DNA of 64,000 nucleotides from Bigelowiella natans CCMP2755 (lineage: Eukaryota > Cercozoa > Chlorarachniophyceae): NCBI GenBank assembly GCA_000320545.1, contig ADNK01000513.1, forward strand, positions 26,206 through 90,205. The letters run 5' to 3'. The position numbers were made by a program, and so were the translations under genes. This document shows, piece by piece, positions 62,676 through 64,000 of the stretch (the stretch's first letter is position 1; each line of letters starts with the position of its first letter). The notes under the pieces are model-generated. The model had not been told where the DNA came from. It was given only the letters and a program-made list of their open reading frames with translations, and did no database searches.

Positions 62676-63143
62676 CTAGTAATTCAGCAAGGCCGGCGTA
62701 CGCCCCCACCTGACACTTGACCTGACTCTGTTCCTCCTCCAAGCTCTCCACACGAATTAGTGGACACTCTACAGGAAGTGCTGTCTTCCCTTCCTTAGTT
62801 CTATATGCTCAAAGGCGCGCGAGCGGGGTGTCGGGGAGGAGTAGAAAGATGTAACTGCTCTCTGGAGATAGATGGTGTCGTCAATGTGGGTCAAACCCTA
62901 GCGCATACACATCCAATTTGCATCATGCGACAACCACTCCAAGGTAATTTTATACACTGCGACATCGAATATACCGTGCTGCGACAACCTCCATGTGGCC
63001 GTATTGCATGCTGCGACAAGGAATCTGTTCTACCTCCGGCAGGAACGAAATGTAAATATCGGAACGAGGGGGGAACGAACGTACGAACGAACGAACCAAC
63101 CAACGAGGTGTGCAACCAGAAGAGGACCGGAGCGAGAAGCTGA
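62676..63143. promoter_or_regulatory. Divergent spacer, 7TM kinase / F-box gene
   Basis: 468 bp between opposed start codons. A GAACGAACGTACGAACGAAC repeat lies at about 63.07 kb just upstream of the F-box start. No CTAG block. Confidence 0.45.
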
Positions 63144-63900
63144 ATGCGATCTGGCGAAGACGAGGGGGGGAGAAGAAGACGGGGAGAACCCTTTCAAGAA
63201 GACGACGACGGCAAGATTGTCACATGGAGACTTAGTAATGAGTCTAGACCGGCACGGATACCAGTATTTGTACACAATGATGCCACTAGGACCAACAAGG
63301 AGAAGTGGTGGCTCTCGCCGCCCCCTGATATCTCTCCTCCGAAGTTAAATCTTCTCTCCAAGCTCAGTGCCCAGTCTCAAAGCAAAGTCATCAGCTTCTT
63401 GCGGTAGTACCTCTTGTTATTTTGCTGTGTTGTTGCACATTTGAAGAAGTGGTTCTCTTGTTATGTTGCTGTGTTGTTGCACATTTGAAGAAGTGGCTCT
63501 CTTGTTATGTTGCTGTGTTGTTGCACATTTGAAGAAGTGGCTCTCTTGTTATGTTGCTGTGTTGTTGCACATTTGAAGAAGTGGCTCTCATTTCCATTTT
63601 ACATCGCCCTGATTGATGTATTTATCGTTGCTGCAGTAATTCAATGATTTTTCTCGTGATAATACCGTGTAGGATTCGTGAAGTGCTCCAGCTGAAGAGG
63701 GTATCAAAGCGATGGTTCCGAGAGGTCGCTTCATGGATACGATATCGACCGTATCCCTTCATCTTAGCTGGGTTCAGAACCAACAGCATTCCCATACCAT
63801 CAATACATTTTATCTGTACCATCTTATCCTTACCCTCCTCCCCCCGCTCCCTGATTCCTAGACGTGACAATACGAGTTCATCATCAGTGGATGTTATTCA
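63144..63900 (+). CDS. F-box protein, 5' part (continues past the visible exons)
   Basis: The first exon runs from ATG 63144 to about 63403 and is acidic then Pro-rich (WWLSPPPDISPPKLNLL). It splices at CG|GTAGTA, over an intron containing a minisatellite, to the acceptor at about 63672 (GTGTAG|G) in matching phase. The joined sequence LLSKLSAQSQSKVISFLR then REVLQLKRVSKRWFREVA has the F-box pattern (hydrophobic helix, V-S-K-R-W). F-box proteins bring substrates to SCF ubiquitin ligases. The substrate domain lies beyond the exons I can follow. The frame stays open to about 63.86 kb, where poly-pyrimidine and microsatellite sequence begins, so the end given is approximate. Confidence 0.5.
63411..63586. 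repeat. Intronic minisatellite, four 44-bp units
   Basis: Units begin at 63411, 63455, 63499 and 63543 and contain TTGCTGTGTTGTTGCACAT and TTGAAGAAGTGG. The last three are identical and the first differs by one or two bases. Confidence 0.95.
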
Positions 63901-63902
63901 AC

Positions 63903-63903
63903 A

Positions 63904-63955
<52 letters not shown>

Positions 63956-63967
63956 TCTCTCTCTCGT

Positions 63968-64000
<33 letters not shown>
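63903..64000. repeat. (AC)n(AT)n(CT)n compound microsatellite at right edge
   Basis: Three dinucleotide runs in succession, reaching the end of the window. Confidence 0.95.

Overview
This is a 64 kb piece of a nuclear genome from a eukaryotic microbe. Nearly every gene is split by short GT-AG introns (about 50-100 nt, a few several hundred nt), the proteins are eukaryote-specific, a mitochondrial ribosomal protein is encoded in the nucleus, and introns and spacers are full of CA, TA, GA and trinucleotide microsatellites. A Fuzzy-like ciliogenesis protein, a coronin, an RA-PH signalling protein, a Wee1/Myt1 kinase and a seven-span membrane kinase suggest a flagellated unicellular protist, perhaps of the stramenopile/rhizarian sort. 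I cannot name the species. Exons were joined by hand, requiring GT-AG borders and matching codon phase.

Layout: DUF2358 (C6orf136-like) protein (-, 163-1118); truncated MARC-like MOSC_N protein (+, 1751-2632); microsatellite-rich spacer; thioredoxin-fold transmembrane protein (-, 6878-8195); coronin (-, 9947-11384); 27-exon RA-PH protein (+, 12687-20452); MMTAG2-like protein (-, 22200-23509); double UBZ4 zinc-finger protein (+, 24062-25411); unrecognised multi-exon gene (-, about 26.35-29.15 kb); F-box/Yae1-like protein (+, 30915-31926); mitochondrial uS19 (-, 33066-33686); coiled-coil protein running into an acidic-repeat/RCC1 protein (+, 34064-40675); L-asparaginase (-, 41298 to about 45.5 kb); Fuzzy-like longin protein (+, 45730-47013); small secreted-like protein (-, 48044-48526); Wee1/Myt1 kinase (+, 49477-52501); SETD3/LSMT-like SET protein (-, 53689-56751); succinyl-CoA synthetase beta (+, 57355-59540); 7TM-TKL kinase (-, 60705-62675); start of an F-box gene (+, 63144 to the right edge).

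From 11.4 kb to the right edge the genes alternate strictly in strand, so each gene has a head-to-head partner on one side and a tail-to-tail partner on the other. Tail-to-tail spacers have a distinct make-up (dense CTAG, GCTAGC, GCATGC and TCTAGA palindromes) and carry copies of one degenerate dispersed repeat. Head-to-head spacers mostly lack both. This arrangement is the most unusual feature of the window.

The genes are a functional mix (mitochondrial translation and TCA cycle, actin, cell cycle, ubiquitin, signalling), with no operon-like grouping. No tRNA, rRNA, CRISPR or recognisable transposon coding region was seen.
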